The notes below the pieces were generated by a model, which made no database searches, was not told the DNA's origin, and saw only the letters and a program-made list of their open reading frames with translations. Source: Myxococcales bacterium (lineage in GTDB: Bacteria > Myxococcota_A > Polyangia > Haliangiales > Haliangiaceae). From it: a stretch of DNA of 64,000 nt. The position numbers were made by a program, and so were the translations under genes. This document shows positions 37,325-47,694 of this stretch, in pieces (positions within the stretch are counted from its first letter, which is position 1; every line of letters starts with the position of its first letter). The stretch spans positions 1-64,000 of the forward strand of contig JAQBQF010000247.1 in assembly GCA_028287115.1 (NCBI GenBank), given 5' to 3'.

Positions 37325-38022
37325 CCGGCCCCCTCTCGGGATCGACGGCGGTCGTGACCGGCGCGAGCCGCGGTATCGGGCGCGCGATCGCGTTGCGCAT
37401 GGCTGAAGCCGGCGCCGAGGTCGCATTGTGGGCGCGCGATCAAAACGCGCTGCGCATGGTGTCGAGCGAGATCGTCGCGGCGCGCGGCAAGGCGCGAGCG
37501 ATCGTCGTTGATGTCACGAACCCCGACGCGGTGAATCAGGCGGCGGATCTTGTGCGCGCGACGATGCCGAAAGTCCGGATCGTCGTGAACAACGCAGGTG
37601 CCGTGCTGCGCAAGCCCACAGAAACGATCACAGACGCCGAATGGAAGCGTATCATGGCGGTGAACCTCGATGGCACGTTCTACGTGACGCGGGCCTTCGT
37701 CGGCGATCTCAAGCAGACCATGGGTCGGGTGATCAACATCTCCTCGATTGCTGGGCGTGAAGGAACCGCGCTCCTTGCCGCCTATTGTGCCGCCAAACAC
37801 GGTGTCGTCGGCTTCACGCGAGCCCTTGCCGAGGAGCTACGCACTGCTAAAGTCTGCGTGAATGCGATTTGCCCGGGCAGCGTGGACACCGCGATGTTGC
37901 GCGAGGGGATGCCCGGAGCGAGGCCCGATATGACTGCCGATGACGTCGCAAAACTGGCGCTGTTCTTGGCTCATGTCGCGCCCGAAGCCTTGACCGGCAC
38001 GTGCATCGACGTCTTCGGATAA
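37321..38022 (+). CDS. Short-chain dehydrogenase/reductase
   Basis: 233 residues from GTG. NAD(P) motif VVTGASRGIGRAIALRMAE, NNAG at VVNNAGAVL, catalytic Ser/Tyr/Lys in INISSIAGREG and YCAAKHG, and NAICPGSVDT after the active site. These are classical SDR signatures; FabG-like 3-oxoacyl reductase is the closest general pattern, but substrate cannot be set from sequence. Last gene of the DUF3501 unit, 13 bp before the Lon-domain gene. Confidence 0.92.
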   Translation: MTGPLSGSTAVVTGASRGIGRAIALRMAEAGAEVALWARDQNALRMVSSEIVAARGKARAIVVDVTNPDAVNQAADLVRATMPKVRIVVNNAGAVLRKPTETITDAEWKRIMAVNLDGTFYVTRAFVGDLKQTMGRVINISSIAGREGTALLAAYCAAKHGVVGFTRALAEELRTAKVCVNAICPGSVDTAMLREGMPGARPDMTADDVAKLALFLAHVAPEALTGTCIDVFG

Positions 38023-38035
38023 CCGACCTGACCCC

Positions 38036-38707
38036 ATGCGCGAGACGCTTCCGCCTCCCGACTCTGCCGCGCTCGCCGCACTTCCTATTTTCCCGCTTCC
38101 CAACTGTGTGCTCCTGCCGGGCGGCCTCTTGCCGCTGCACGTGTTCGAGCCGCGCTATCGCGAGCTGACGCGCGACTGCCTCGCCGGTAGTCACCTGATG
38201 GGCGTCGCGCGGCTGCGGCCAGGCTACGAGACGTCGTACTACGGGCGGCCTCCAGTCTACGAGCGCTGCGGCGTGGGCCGGATCATCTGCTCCGAAGAGC
38301 TCCCCGACGGCCGCTTCGCGCTGCTGCTCCGTGGCGTCGCGCGGGTCGAGATCGCACGCGAGCTGCCGGTCGAGCAGCGATCGTATCGGCGCGTCGAGGC
38401 GCGCATGCTGGCCGACGCGAACGTCGATCCGCGGGATGCGGTCGATCACCATCGCAGGCTGATCGCGCTATGCGATCGGCTCGCAGAAGTAATCGATCAG
38501 GGCGGCCCGCAGTTGCGCGATCTCGTGCGCGCGTTCGACGAGCCGGGGCAGTGCGCCGATGCGATCGCCGCAGCGCTCGTGATGGACGCGGATGCCAGGC
38601 AGGAGCTGCTCGAAGCGTGCGACCCGATGATCCGGCTACAGCGCACGCTCGGGCATGTCAGCCATATGCTGTGCGAGCTCGCGCCGTGTGACGGCAACGT
38701 CAACTAG
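38036..38707 (+). CDS. Lon N-terminal (substrate-binding) domain protein
   Basis: 223 residues. PIFPLPNCVLLPGGLLPLHVFEPRYRELTRDCL is the start of a Lon N-terminal (LonN/PUA-like) domain, followed by the usual beta segment GVGRIICSEELPDGRFALLLRGVARVEI and a helical C-terminal part. There is no ATPase or protease domain, so it is a free-standing LonN protein of about the usual length for this group. Role unknown; possibly an adaptor or substrate recogniser. Confidence 0.88.
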   Translation: MRETLPPPDSAALAALPIFPLPNCVLLPGGLLPLHVFEPRYRELTRDCLAGSHLMGVARLRPGYETSYYGRPPVYERCGVGRIICSEELPDGRFALLLRGVARVEIARELPVEQRSYRRVEARMLADANVDPRDAVDHHRRLIALCDRLAEVIDQGGPQLRDLVRAFDEPGQCADAIAAALVMDADARQELLEACDPMIRLQRTLGHVSHMLCELAPCDGNVN

Positions 38708-38735
38708 CACATCGAAGATCGGCTATCCTCGAGCC

Positions 38736-38999
38736 ATGTCGGAACGACCAGGACGCAACGATCCGTGTCACTGCGGATCTGGAAACAAGTACAAGAAGTG
38801 TCACCTCGAAGCAGACGAAGCCGCGCGGGTTGCGGCCTCCGCTGCTACGGCTGCCGCAGCGGCCGCTGCGGCCAGTGAATCGCCGGTCGCGACTGACAAC
38901 AAGCAAGCCGACCAGCAGCGCGCCGCACAGGCGCTCAGCGCGAAGGCGCGCAAGGATCTCGGTCGTAGCATCACGACGTCGCGCCGCCGCTCGGTGTAG
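38736..38999 (+). CDS. SEC-C motif small protein
   Basis: 87 residues. The N-terminus SERPGRNDPCHCGSGNKYKKCH is a full SEC-C zinc motif, as at the SecA C-terminus. The rest is an Ala-rich helix and a basic tail (KDLGRSITTSRRRSV). It may bind ribosomes or SecB-like partners through the zinc finger, which is inference from the motif. TATCCT lies 6 nt before the ATG, with no Shine-Dalgarno site. Confidence 0.85.
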   Translation: MSERPGRNDPCHCGSGNKYKKCHLEADEAARVAASAATAAAAAAAASESPVATDNKQADQQRAAQALSAKARKDLGRSITTSRRRSV

Positions 39000-39078
39000 T
39001 CGCGCGCGCGCATAGGCCAGCGCAGCCGGCATGGGTCGTCGCGTCCTGATCGCGCTTCGCAGCGCCCGGCAATGCGCT

Positions 39079-40166
<1,088 letters not shown>

Positions 40167-40170
<4 letters not shown>

Positions 40171-40778
40171 GGCAGGTGTCCCAACTTCACACGCTTGGCT
40201 TCGAGATACTCGGCATTGTGCTCGGAGGCACCCACCCAGTGTGCTTCGAGGGCGTCAATCGTGACGCCGGCGTGCACGAGGCCGCTCTGCTTGGCGGGGT
40301 TATTCGTCATCAGGCGGATCGACGACACTCCGAGATCGCCCAAGATGCCCGCAGCAATCTCGTAGCTTCGCAGATCCGCATCGAATCCGAGATCGAGGTT
40401 TGCCTCGACCGTGTCGCGGCCTTCGTCCTGGAGCTGATACGCGCGGACCTTGTTGCCGAGGCCGATGCCGCGGCCTTCCTGGACGAGATAGACGAGCACG
40501 CCGCGGCCTTCGCGTGCGATCCGCGCGAGAGCGGCCTCGAGCTGCGCGCGGCAATCGCAACGCAGGCTGCCGAGCACCTCGCCGGTGAAGCACGACGAGT
40601 GCACGCGGGCGAGCACGCCAGGACCCTTCACATCACCCATGACCAGCGCGACATGCTCTTCGGCCCCGAGGCCGACCGCGGTCGCGCCGAGCCCGGCCTG
40701 CTCGCCGGTGCGGTAGACGACGACGCGGAACTCACCGTGTGCGGTCGGCAGTCGTGCGTCGGAATACCTCGCAAGCAT
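40167..40778 (-). CDS. ribA: GTP cyclohydrolase II
   Basis: 203 residues, the length of a stand-alone enzyme without the RibB domain. Zinc ligands Cys63, Cys74 and Cys76 lie in HSSCFTGEVLGSLRCDC; the catalytic core VYLVQEGRGIGLGNK and LGFDADLRSYEIAAGIL and RLMTNNPAK follow. It opens the imidazole ring of GTP at the start of riboflavin synthesis. It is the first gene of a two-gene unit with mrp and divergent from def. Confidence 0.95.
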
Positions 40779-40841
40779 GAGCTGGGGCGTGTATGGCTGG
40801 CTCCTACGTGCTTGTCAATCACGTGCTAAGATTGGTGCGTC

Positions 40842-41372
<531 letters not shown>

Positions 41373-41555
41373 TCGCTGTCGTCATCGTTGCCTGCAGTCG
41401 GTTGCCGATCCGCGGCTCTCCGTCTCGATCCCAAACCGCCGTCGGGCTCCTGATCAAGCGCTGGACGTTCACACAATCGAGGGCCTTCAGCCCGCGAAGA
41501 TTCGTTCGCGTTGGCCCTGGATCGAGCTCACCGCCGAGGTGGTACGGTCGCGCGC
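41373..41555 (+). other. 183-bp gap between def and folB
   Basis: No recognisable gene. One frame stays open from 41344 to a TGA at 41557-41559 that overlaps the folB ATG, but it has no ATG, GTG or TTG near its start and its third codon positions are less GC-rich than in real genes here. TACGGT (41543-41548) lies 7 nt before folB and looks like a -10 box. Confidence 0.4.
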
Positions 41556-41921
41556 ATGACCGACTGCGTGTTCGTGCGGGGTCTCGAATTCGAAGGCAAT
41601 CACGGCTACAGCGCTGCCGAACGGCGTGGCACGCGCAGGTTCCGCGTCAACCTCGTGCTCGAGCTTCCGCTCGCGGCGGCCGCAGCGTCAGATCGCATCG
41701 CCGATACCGTCGACTATTTCAAGGTCAGCGAGATCGTCGTCTCGCTCGGAACGAAGTCGACGTTTCGCCTCCTCGAAGCACTCGCCGGCGCGATCGGCGC
41801 GAAGATCCAAGAGCTCTATCCGCGTGCCGCCGTCCTGATCGAGCTCGAGAAGCTCGCACCACCCTGCCCCGGCGTTCCGGCGTCCTGCGGCGTCAAGCTG
41901 CACCTGCCGGTCCGGCCGTAA
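41556..41921 (+). CDS. folB: Dihydroneopterin aldolase (FolB-like)
   Basis: 121 residues. FVRGLEFEGNHGYSAAERRGTRRFRVNLVLEL matches the FolB/FolX fold start, with the substrate Glu and Tyr region, then DTVDYFKVSEIV, LLEALAGAIGAKI and IELEKLAPP. It cleaves dihydroneopterin in folate synthesis; the epimerase FolX and related T-fold proteins are the main alternatives. Its TAA overlaps the next ATG by one base. Confidence 0.85.
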   Translation: MTDCVFVRGLEFEGNHGYSAAERRGTRRFRVNLVLELPLAAAAASDRIADTVDYFKVSEIVVSLGTKSTFRLLEALAGAIGAKIQELYPRAAVLIELEKLAPPCPGVPASCGVKLHLPVRP

Positions 41922-42343
41922 TGCCGGCGTTCACCTACGAGCTCCCGGTTCGGTTCGCCGATGTCGATCACGCGGGCATCGTCTATTACCCGCGATTCTT
42001 CCATTTCTTCCACGTCGCCTTCGAGGAGCTGTGGCGCGCGAAGATGGGAGCGCGCGCGTACTCGGAGCTGATCGATCGCGAGCGCGTCGGGTTTCCGTGC
42101 GTCCACGCGGAATGCGATTTTCACGCGCCGCTGCGGTTCGGTGACAGCGCTGGGATCGAAGTCACGGTCGCGAAGCTCGGTACGAAATCGATCACGTTTC
42201 GGTATCGCGTGTTTCGAATAGGCGATCCGCCGACGCTCGCCGCCGAAGGCCGCGTCGTGTGTGCGGTCGTCGATCTCGCGCGATTCGTCGCGATCCCGGC
42301 TCCTGGCAAGGTTACAGCGATGCTTCAGGACCTCGTGGAGTAG
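41921..42343 (+). CDS. Acyl-CoA thioesterase, 4HBT/YbgC-like
   Basis: 140 residues. Hot-dog fold with the 4HBT motif VRFADVDHAGIVYYPRFFHFFHVAFEELW, in which the Asp is the general base of the YbgC/4-hydroxybenzoyl-CoA thioesterase type. The C-terminal half (ITFRYRVFRIGDPPTLAAEGRVVCAVVD) is the normal beta segment. It hydrolyses a CoA thioester of unknown chain. Read together with folB (TAATG overlap). Confidence 0.9.
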   Translation: MPAFTYELPVRFADVDHAGIVYYPRFFHFFHVAFEELWRAKMGARAYSELIDRERVGFPCVHAECDFHAPLRFGDSAGIEVTVAKLGTKSITFRYRVFRIGDPPTLAAEGRVVCAVVDLARFVAIPAPGKVTAMLQDLVE

Positions 42344-42416
42344 CCGATCAGACACGGTTCTTGAAGGTGGACGTTTGTGCTTTACCCGCGCCCATTGATC
42401 GGGCTAAGCCCCGAGC

Positions 42417-43187
42417 ATGATCGAGCGCGACCCGAGGACCCTAGCCCGCTTACAGACGGTCGTGACCGCGCTGATCGAGCATCGCGTGTCGACATCGCTT
42501 GCCGATGTGGAGCGTGCCCTCGCCCGCTGGCGCAGCGGGGCCCACTCCGCGCTCGCGGCCCACGGAGCCGTGCTGCGTCATGCCGCGCGCTGCGAACGCA
42601 CGGTCGAGCGCGTGACCGCAGCCGCCGGGGATCGCCCGGAAGGCATCCTGCGCGACGCCGTCGACGCCGGCCTGATGTCCTCGGAGGAGTTCGTCCAGCT
42701 CGTCGGCAAGGATCCGCACGACGTGCCCTCGATCGATGCGTTGCGCGACGAAGATGACGCGAGCGCTCCCGATAAGCGCAAGACGCTCGAGCAGCTGCTG
42801 TCGCGGGGTCCTGTACTGGTCCACGTCGACGCGCGGCGCGCGGACGTTTCGGTACCACCGCGGTTTGGCGCGGACGCGAGCCTCGTGTTGCGCTTCGGGT
42901 ACACCCTCAGCCCGCCAATCGCCGACCTCACCGTCGATGACGACGGCATCGGCGGCACGCTGACGTTTGCCGGGTCGCCGTGCCGCGTCCAGCTCCCGTG
43001 GACGGCGGTCTATGCAGCGATGGTCGAGGGTGAGCAACGCGGCACCGTGTGGCCCGAAGACGTCCCCGAAGACGTGCTCACCGGCGGTGAAGCAGCAGCT
43101 CCCGCGCCTGCCAGTGTCGCGCCCCCGGTGGTCAAGGAAGAGGCGCCTCGCGCAAAGCGCACGAGTCATCTCAAGCTGGTCGAATAG
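42417..43187 (+). CDS. sspB: SspB-like ClpXP adaptor with N-terminal extension
   Basis: 256 residues. Residues about 128-217 look like the SspB fold: GPVLVHVDARRADVSVPPRF, LVLRFGYTLSPPIADL, TVDDDGIGGTLTFAGSPC, VQLPWTAVYAAM, GTVWPEDVP. SspB binds tagged substrates and hands them to ClpXP. An Ala/Pro-rich linker leads to the last residues HLKLVE, which resemble the ClpX-binding tail of E. coli SspB (LRVVK). The first 125 or so residues are a helical extension not found in the E. coli protein. TAAGCC lies 6 nt before the ATG. Stop is followed 9 bp later by the next gene. Confidence 0.8.
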   Translation: MIERDPRTLARLQTVVTALIEHRVSTSLADVERALARWRSGAHSALAAHGAVLRHAARCERTVERVTAAAGDRPEGILRDAVDAGLMSSEEFVQLVGKDPHDVPSIDALRDEDDASAPDKRKTLEQLLSRGPVLVHVDARRADVSVPPRFGADASLVLRFGYTLSPPIADLTVDDDGIGGTLTFAGSPCRVQLPWTAVYAAMVEGEQRGTVWPEDVPEDVLTGGEAAAPAPASVAPPVVKEEAPRAKRTSHLKLVE

Positions 43188-43196
43188 ACTTCCGGC

Positions 43197-43937
43197 ATGC
43201 GCCTCGATCTTCCGCTTGCGGCTGCTTTGATGGTCTCTGCCTGCGGTTCATCGCCGCCAAAACAGCCGATCAGCTCGCACGACCTCGATCAAGCTCCGGT
43301 GAGATCGACGCCACCGCCGGTGGTGAGCTGGCAAGGCTCGAAGTTCGTGTTGGCGGGGCTTCCCGCGGTCGCGCACGCGGGCGAGATCGCTGTCGTCGCC
43401 GTCGAGGATAGCGACGGCGGACGTGGGTTTCCCAACCTTCGCCTCGAGGTGCGCGACCGGACGGACAACGTGATCCAGAAGATGCCGGTGATGATCTCGA
43501 ACGAGTACGAGACGCTCGCGCCGGATGGCAAGCCTGGTCCGACGCTGACGAAGCGCATCGCAGATGTCAATCGCGAGCTCGCGACGCTCCACGGCGTCCA
43601 CGATCTCCAGCCCATGCACACGCTCGAGCTGCAGGCGACGACCGATGCCGCCGACAAGCACCTCGCGATCGGAGACAGCCTCGACGTCGATTGGAGCGGC
43701 GATCACCTCCACGTGTTTCCGCACAACACGGACAAGCCCGTCGCGACCGTGTCGATCGGGCCCTGGCTCGTGCACGACATCAAGCGGGCCCCCGCGACGC
43801 TGGCGTGCAGTAACCCCGCCTATCTGTCGAACGCGTATCACGCGACCGACATCAGCCTCCTCGTCGTCGAGGTCGGCTATCACGGCACCGATACCTGTTG
43901 GGAGCCCGGCAAGCAGCTCCACGTCGTCACCTGGTGA
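43197..43937 (+). CDS. Putative lipoprotein, unknown
   Basis: 246 residues; signal with lipobox ALMVSAC. The mature part begins with a Pro/Ser linker and then a beta-rich domain: FVLAGLPAVAHAGEIAVVAVEDSDGG, LEVRDRTDNVIQKMPVMI, HVFPHNTDKPVATVSIGPW, and two C-terminal cysteines (LACSNP, DTCWEP). No family recognised. TAGACT lies exactly 6 nt before the ATG and overlaps the sspB stop, so it probably has its own promoter. Confidence 0.75.
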   Translation: MRLDLPLAAALMVSACGSSPPKQPISSHDLDQAPVRSTPPPVVSWQGSKFVLAGLPAVAHAGEIAVVAVEDSDGGRGFPNLRLEVRDRTDNVIQKMPVMISNEYETLAPDGKPGPTLTKRIADVNRELATLHGVHDLQPMHTLELQATTDAADKHLAIGDSLDVDWSGDHLHVFPHNTDKPVATVSIGPWLVHDIKRAPATLACSNPAYLSNAYHATDISLLVVEVGYHGTDTCWEPGKQLHVVTW

Positions 43938-44015
43938 GGCGTCGGGTCGCACCGCGTACGTCGGTGTTATCGCGGATGCCGCCGTAGCGCGCCGCGCGCA
44001 CCGTACCTTTCGCGT

Positions 44016-45386
44016 GTGAAGCGCGTCATCGGGAGCTTGTTGGTCGCCGGATTCGCGAGCACGGCGAGCGCACATACGGCGCCGTCCAGTGTCACCGTCA
44101 TTCAGTTCCGCCCGGATCACGAAGCCGACATTCTCGCCGGGACCAACTTCGGACTTCTGGTCTCGCACGATGCCGGAGCAACCTGGCAGTGGATATGCGA
44201 AGACGCAGTCGGCTACGCGGGCTTGTACCTGCCCGACTACGCGTATAGCGGAAGCGGCGCGATCTTCGCGACGACGTTCGGAGGGCTTCGCGTCAATCGC
44301 GATAGCTGCACGTTCGAAGCGGCGACCCCGAGCACGGCCTTCGTGTCCCAGGTCGAGCTCGGACCCGATCGCGCCGTCTACGCGGCCTACGCGGATCCCG
44401 CGGATACGCACCTCTACAAGTCGACCGACGACGGCGTCACCTTCCCCGCAAAGTCCGCGCCCGATACGAACCCGGATGACTGGTGGCAGTCGCTCGTCGT
44501 CGCGCCGTCTGACCCTTCGAGGGTCTATCTCTCGGGCTACTGGCTCGTCGGATCGACGAAGACGTTTCTGCTGTTTGCAAGCAACGACGGGGGCGCGACG
44601 TTCGCACCACGACCGACAGACTCGTTCACCACGATCAACGAGACGATCATCGAGATCGCCGGCGTGGCAGCGGACAATCCCGATCTCGTCTATGCGCGCG
44701 GTGCCTCCGAGACGCCCACGGCGGCGGCGAGCCTCTATCGCAGCAGCGATGCGGGCATGACGTGGACCAAGATCCTGACCGAGCCGGAGCCGATCGGGTT
44801 CGTCGTACGCCAGAACGGCGATCTCGTCGCAGGAACGCAGCTCTCGGGCACACACGTCTCGCACGACCGCGGTGCGACCTGGAGTCCGGTTCCCGGGGCC
44901 CCGCACATCAACTGTCTGACCGAGACCGCCGGCGTCGTCTGGGCCTGCACGCTCGATGGCGACATCGCCGCGATGAATGGCATGCCGGCGATTCCCGGCG
45001 ATGGCTTCGGCCTCATGAAGTCCGCAGACCTCGCGACCTGGACCGGCGTGCTCCACTATCACGACATCACCGCACCGGTGTCGTGCCCGAGCGGCACCAC
45101 GCAGCACGACACGTGCCCGGACGCGTGGTGCGCCATCGCGCTCAAGTTCGGCATCACATCGGATCCGCTCGCGTGCACGCGGGCGAGCGCAGGCGATACG
45201 ACACTTCCGCCGCCCAACGGTGGCTGCTGCCAGAGCGGTCGCGACGCGCGCGGATCGCTCGTCCTCGCGCTCGCCGCGCTGACCTTGATCCGCCGTCGCC
45301 GTCTTCGAGTGCGAGCGAAACCGTCGATGGCAAAGCTCGGTACCTGGTTAGAGATCCTCGACTCGATCCATGATCTCTCGCTCTGA
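44016..45386 (+). CDS. Exported BNR/sialidase-like repeat protein with MYXO-CTERM-like tail
   Basis: 456 residues from GTG; Sec signal with cleavage near STASAH. The body holds Asp-box repeats of the BNR type: LLVSHDAGATWQW, LYKSTDDGVTF, LFASNDGGATFA, LYRSSDAGMTWTKIL, HVSHDRGATWSPV. Such propellers occur in sialidases and in photosystem-assembly-like proteins; no sialidase catalytic set is seen. Near the end is a MYXO-CTERM-like block: GGCCQSGRD, a hydrophobic stretch SLVLALAALTLI, then RRRRLRVR. Normally the protein stops at the Arg cluster; here about 25 residues follow. TACCTT lies 6 nt before the GTG. Confidence 0.8.
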   Translation: MKRVIGSLLVAGFASTASAHTAPSSVTVIQFRPDHEADILAGTNFGLLVSHDAGATWQWICEDAVGYAGLYLPDYAYSGSGAIFATTFGGLRVNRDSCTFEAATPSTAFVSQVELGPDRAVYAAYADPADTHLYKSTDDGVTFPAKSAPDTNPDDWWQSLVVAPSDPSRVYLSGYWLVGSTKTFLLFASNDGGATFAPRPTDSFTTINETIIEIAGVAADNPDLVYARGASETPTAAASLYRSSDAGMTWTKILTEPEPIGFVVRQNGDLVAGTQLSGTHVSHDRGATWSPVPGAPHINCLTETAGVVWACTLDGDIAAMNGMPAIPGDGFGLMKSADLATWTGVLHYHDITAPVSCPSGTTQHDTCPDAWCAIALKFGITSDPLACTRASAGDTTLPPPNGGCCQSGRDARGSLVLALAALTLIRRRRLRVRAKPSMAKLGTWLEILDSIHDLSL

Positions 45387-45440
45387 CCTTGGCGCCTCGG
45401 CGCCTTGGCGGGGCGTCTGCGGTTCTCGGCGGCGACGCCG

Positions 45441-45815
45441 CTACTTCTGACCGGCCGCGAGCTTCTTGCGCTCGTCGGGATTCTCGTCGAGCCAGGCCTG
45501 CAGGCTCTCCTGCGTGATCTCGACTTCCAGATCCTGAGCGCCGCACGTGGCCTGACAGGCGAGCCGCGACTCGGGTCGGACGTCGAAGGCCTTATCCATG
45601 ATGTCGTTCTCTTTTTCGGCGACTTCCGGAAGCGAATCGATGCCTTCGTTGACCCAGACGTGACACGTCGAGCACGCGAGGTTGCCACCGCAGGCGTGGC
45701 CGACCCGGATGTGATGCTCCTCGGCCGCATCGAGGATCGATTCGCCGCGCTTGCACTCGACGGTGACGGGCTCGGTGCCCTTGCCGTATGGATTGAGGAA
45801 TCTGATCTTCGGCAT
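45441..45815 (-). CDS. fdx: [2Fe-2S] ferredoxin of the isc system
   Basis: 124 residues. Cluster cysteines in HACGGNLACSTCHVWV with the fourth in RLACQATCG, the pattern of adrenodoxin-type Isc ferredoxins. It supplies electrons for cluster formation on IscU. The C-terminal helix has ESLQAWLDENPDERKKLAAGQK, somewhat longer than in E. coli Fdx. Last gene of the isc run; its ATG is 2 bp after the hscA stop. Confidence 0.95.
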   Translation of the reverse strand: MPKIRFLNPYGKGTEPVTVECKRGESILDAAEEHHIRVGHACGGNLACSTCHVWVNEGIDSLPEVAEKENDIMDKAFDVRPESRLACQATCGAQDLEVEITQESLQAWLDENPDERKKLAAGQK

Positions 45816-45817
45816 GG

Positions 45818-47692
45818 CTAGTGACCCAAATGCGCTTCGGCTTCGTCGAGCGTCCGGCCGCGGAGCTGGGCTCCGACCGCACGGTTCATCCGTGCCTGCG
45901 CGAACGGCTTGGTCGCGAGATCGAGCGCTTCGACCGCCGCGCGGATCGCGAGGTAGTCCTCGCCCGCCATCACCTCGGCGAGCTCGGTCATCGCCCGTTC
46001 GCCCGCCGCGCGAACGTCGTCGTCGAGCAGCGCGGCATCACTGACGAACGCCGCGCGGGTCGCCGCGAGGATGCGCTCGCCTTCGACGCGCTCGATGAGC
46101 AGATTGCGCTTCGTCAGATCCTCTTCGGCGTGCTCGAACGACTCGATCAGCATGCGCTCGACTTCTTCGTCGGACAGGCCGTAGCTCGGCTTGACCTCGA
46201 TCGAGGCTTCCTTGCCCGTGGTCAGCTCTTTCGCCATGACCTTCAACAGGCCATCTGCGTCGACCAGGAACGTGATCTCGATCCGCGCCATCCCCGCGAT
46301 CATGGGTGGGACGCCGCCGAGCGTGAACGTCGCGAGCGAGCGGCACGCATCGGCCGTCTCGCGCTCGCCTTGCAGCACGTGGATCACGAAGCCGGTCTGA
46401 TTGTCCGCATACGTCGTGAACGTCTGGGTGGCACCGCTCGGGATCGTCGTGTTGCGATGGATCAGCTTCTCGACGACGCCGCCCATCATCTCGACACCGA
46501 GCGACAGCGGGATCACGTCGAGCAGGACGACCTTCTGATCGCCGCCGGCGAGCACGTCCGCCTGGACCGCTGCACCGAGCGCGACGACCTGATCCGGATC
46601 GAGATCGGACAGCGGTTCGCGATCGAACAGCGCGCGCACGTAGTCGCGAACGACCGGTGACCGCGTCGATCCACCGACGAGGATCACGCCGTCGAGCTCC
46701 TCTTTCGCGAGCTCGGCGTCCTTGAGCACGCGCCGGCATGCCTTGCCGCAACGCTCGAGCAATGGCTGCGCGAGCTTGCGCAGGTCCTCGCGCGTCACGC
46801 GGCGCTCGATACCTGCCAGCTTGAACATCGCTTCCGGTGAGCTCGTCAGCGCTTCTTTGACGCGCCGAGCTTCGGCGACCGCGGTCGCGACGAGCCTGCG
46901 GCGCTCGGCGTCGAGCGAGGCGTCTTCTGTGCGATTCGCGATCGCATCGCCTACGATCGACCGCGCGAGCTCGCGATCGAGGTCATCCCCGCCGAGCGCG
47001 GAGTCACCACCGGTCGCCTTGACCTCGAACACACCCTCGACGAGCTTCAAGATCGAGATGTCGAACGTACCGCCGCCGAGATCGAACACGGCGTAGGTGC
47101 CCTTGCTGCCGCGATCGAGGCCGTAGGCAAGTGCCGCGGCCGTCGGCTCGCTGAGCAGTCGCAAGACTTCGAGACCGGCGAGCCTGCCGGCATCGCGCGT
47201 CGCCTGGCGTTGCGCGTCGTCGAAGTACGCGGGGACGGTAATCACGGCGCCTTCGATCGGCCCACCGAGTGCGGCTTCCGCACGCGCCTTGAGCTCTTTC
47301 AGGATCTCCGCCGAGACTTCGACGGGTGACACGGTCCGTCCGGCAACTCGCATCGCCACGGCGCGGTCATCCCCATCGAGCTCGTACGGCAGCATCGATC
47401 GGATGCCGGCGACGTCCTTGAGGCCGCGCCCGATCAGGCGCTTGACCGACGCGAGCGTGTGGCGCGGCGACTCGACCGCCTTGGCCTGTGCCGCACGCCC
47501 GACGAGCACGCTGCCATCGGGCCCGTAGTACACGACCGAGGGCACGAGCGCGTCTTGTCCGATCACGAGCGGTGAGCCGTCCTCGACGTGGGCGACGAGG
47601 CTGTTCGTCGTACCGAGATCGATGCCGATCACCCGCGGCTTGCAGGCTTCCTTGATCGTGGATTCGCCTGGCTCTGAAATTTGCAACAGCAT
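45818..47692 (-). CDS. hscA: Fe-S assembly Hsp70 chaperone
   Basis: 624 residues. DnaK-type ATPase: VIGIDLGTTNSLVAHV, AVITVPAYFDDAQRQATRDAG, FDLGGGTFDISIL and VILVGGSTRSPVVRDYV, then the substrate domain with DVIPLSLGVEMMGGVVEKLIHRN. It binds the LPPVK loop of IscU and drives cluster release in an ATP-dependent cycle with HscB. It lies between hscB and fdx as in other isc operons. Start at MLLQISEPG, 2 bp after the hscB stop; an open frame upstream of this is only the hscB gene out of phase. Confidence 0.95.
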   Translation of the reverse strand: MLLQISEPGESTIKEACKPRVIGIDLGTTNSLVAHVEDGSPLVIGQDALVPSVVYYGPDGSVLVGRAAQAKAVESPRHTLASVKRLIGRGLKDVAGIRSMLPYELDGDDRAVAMRVAGRTVSPVEVSAEILKELKARAEAALGGPIEGAVITVPAYFDDAQRQATRDAGRLAGLEVLRLLSEPTAAALAYGLDRGSKGTYAVFDLGGGTFDISILKLVEGVFEVKATGGDSALGGDDLDRELARSIVGDAIANRTEDASLDAERRRLVATAVAEARRVKEALTSSPEAMFKLAGIERRVTREDLRKLAQPLLERCGKACRRVLKDAELAKEELDGVILVGGSTRSPVVRDYVRALFDREPLSDLDPDQVVALGAAVQADVLAGGDQKVVLLDVIPLSLGVEMMGGVVEKLIHRNTTIPSGATQTFTTYADNQTGFVIHVLQGERETADACRSLATFTLGGVPPMIAGMARIEITFLVDADGLLKVMAKELTTGKEASIEVKPSYGLSDEEVERMLIESFEHAEEDLTKRNLLIERVEGERILAATRAAFVSDAALLDDDVRAAGERAMTELAEVMAGEDYLAIRAAVEALDLATKPFAQARMNRAVGAQLRGRTLDEAEAHLGH

Positions 47693-47694
47693 GA

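Noticed and set aside
45387-45440. TTGGCGCC-rich stretch between two convergent genes, possible repeat element
   Set aside because: Only one copy was seen in the window; a repeat cannot be claimed without the genome.
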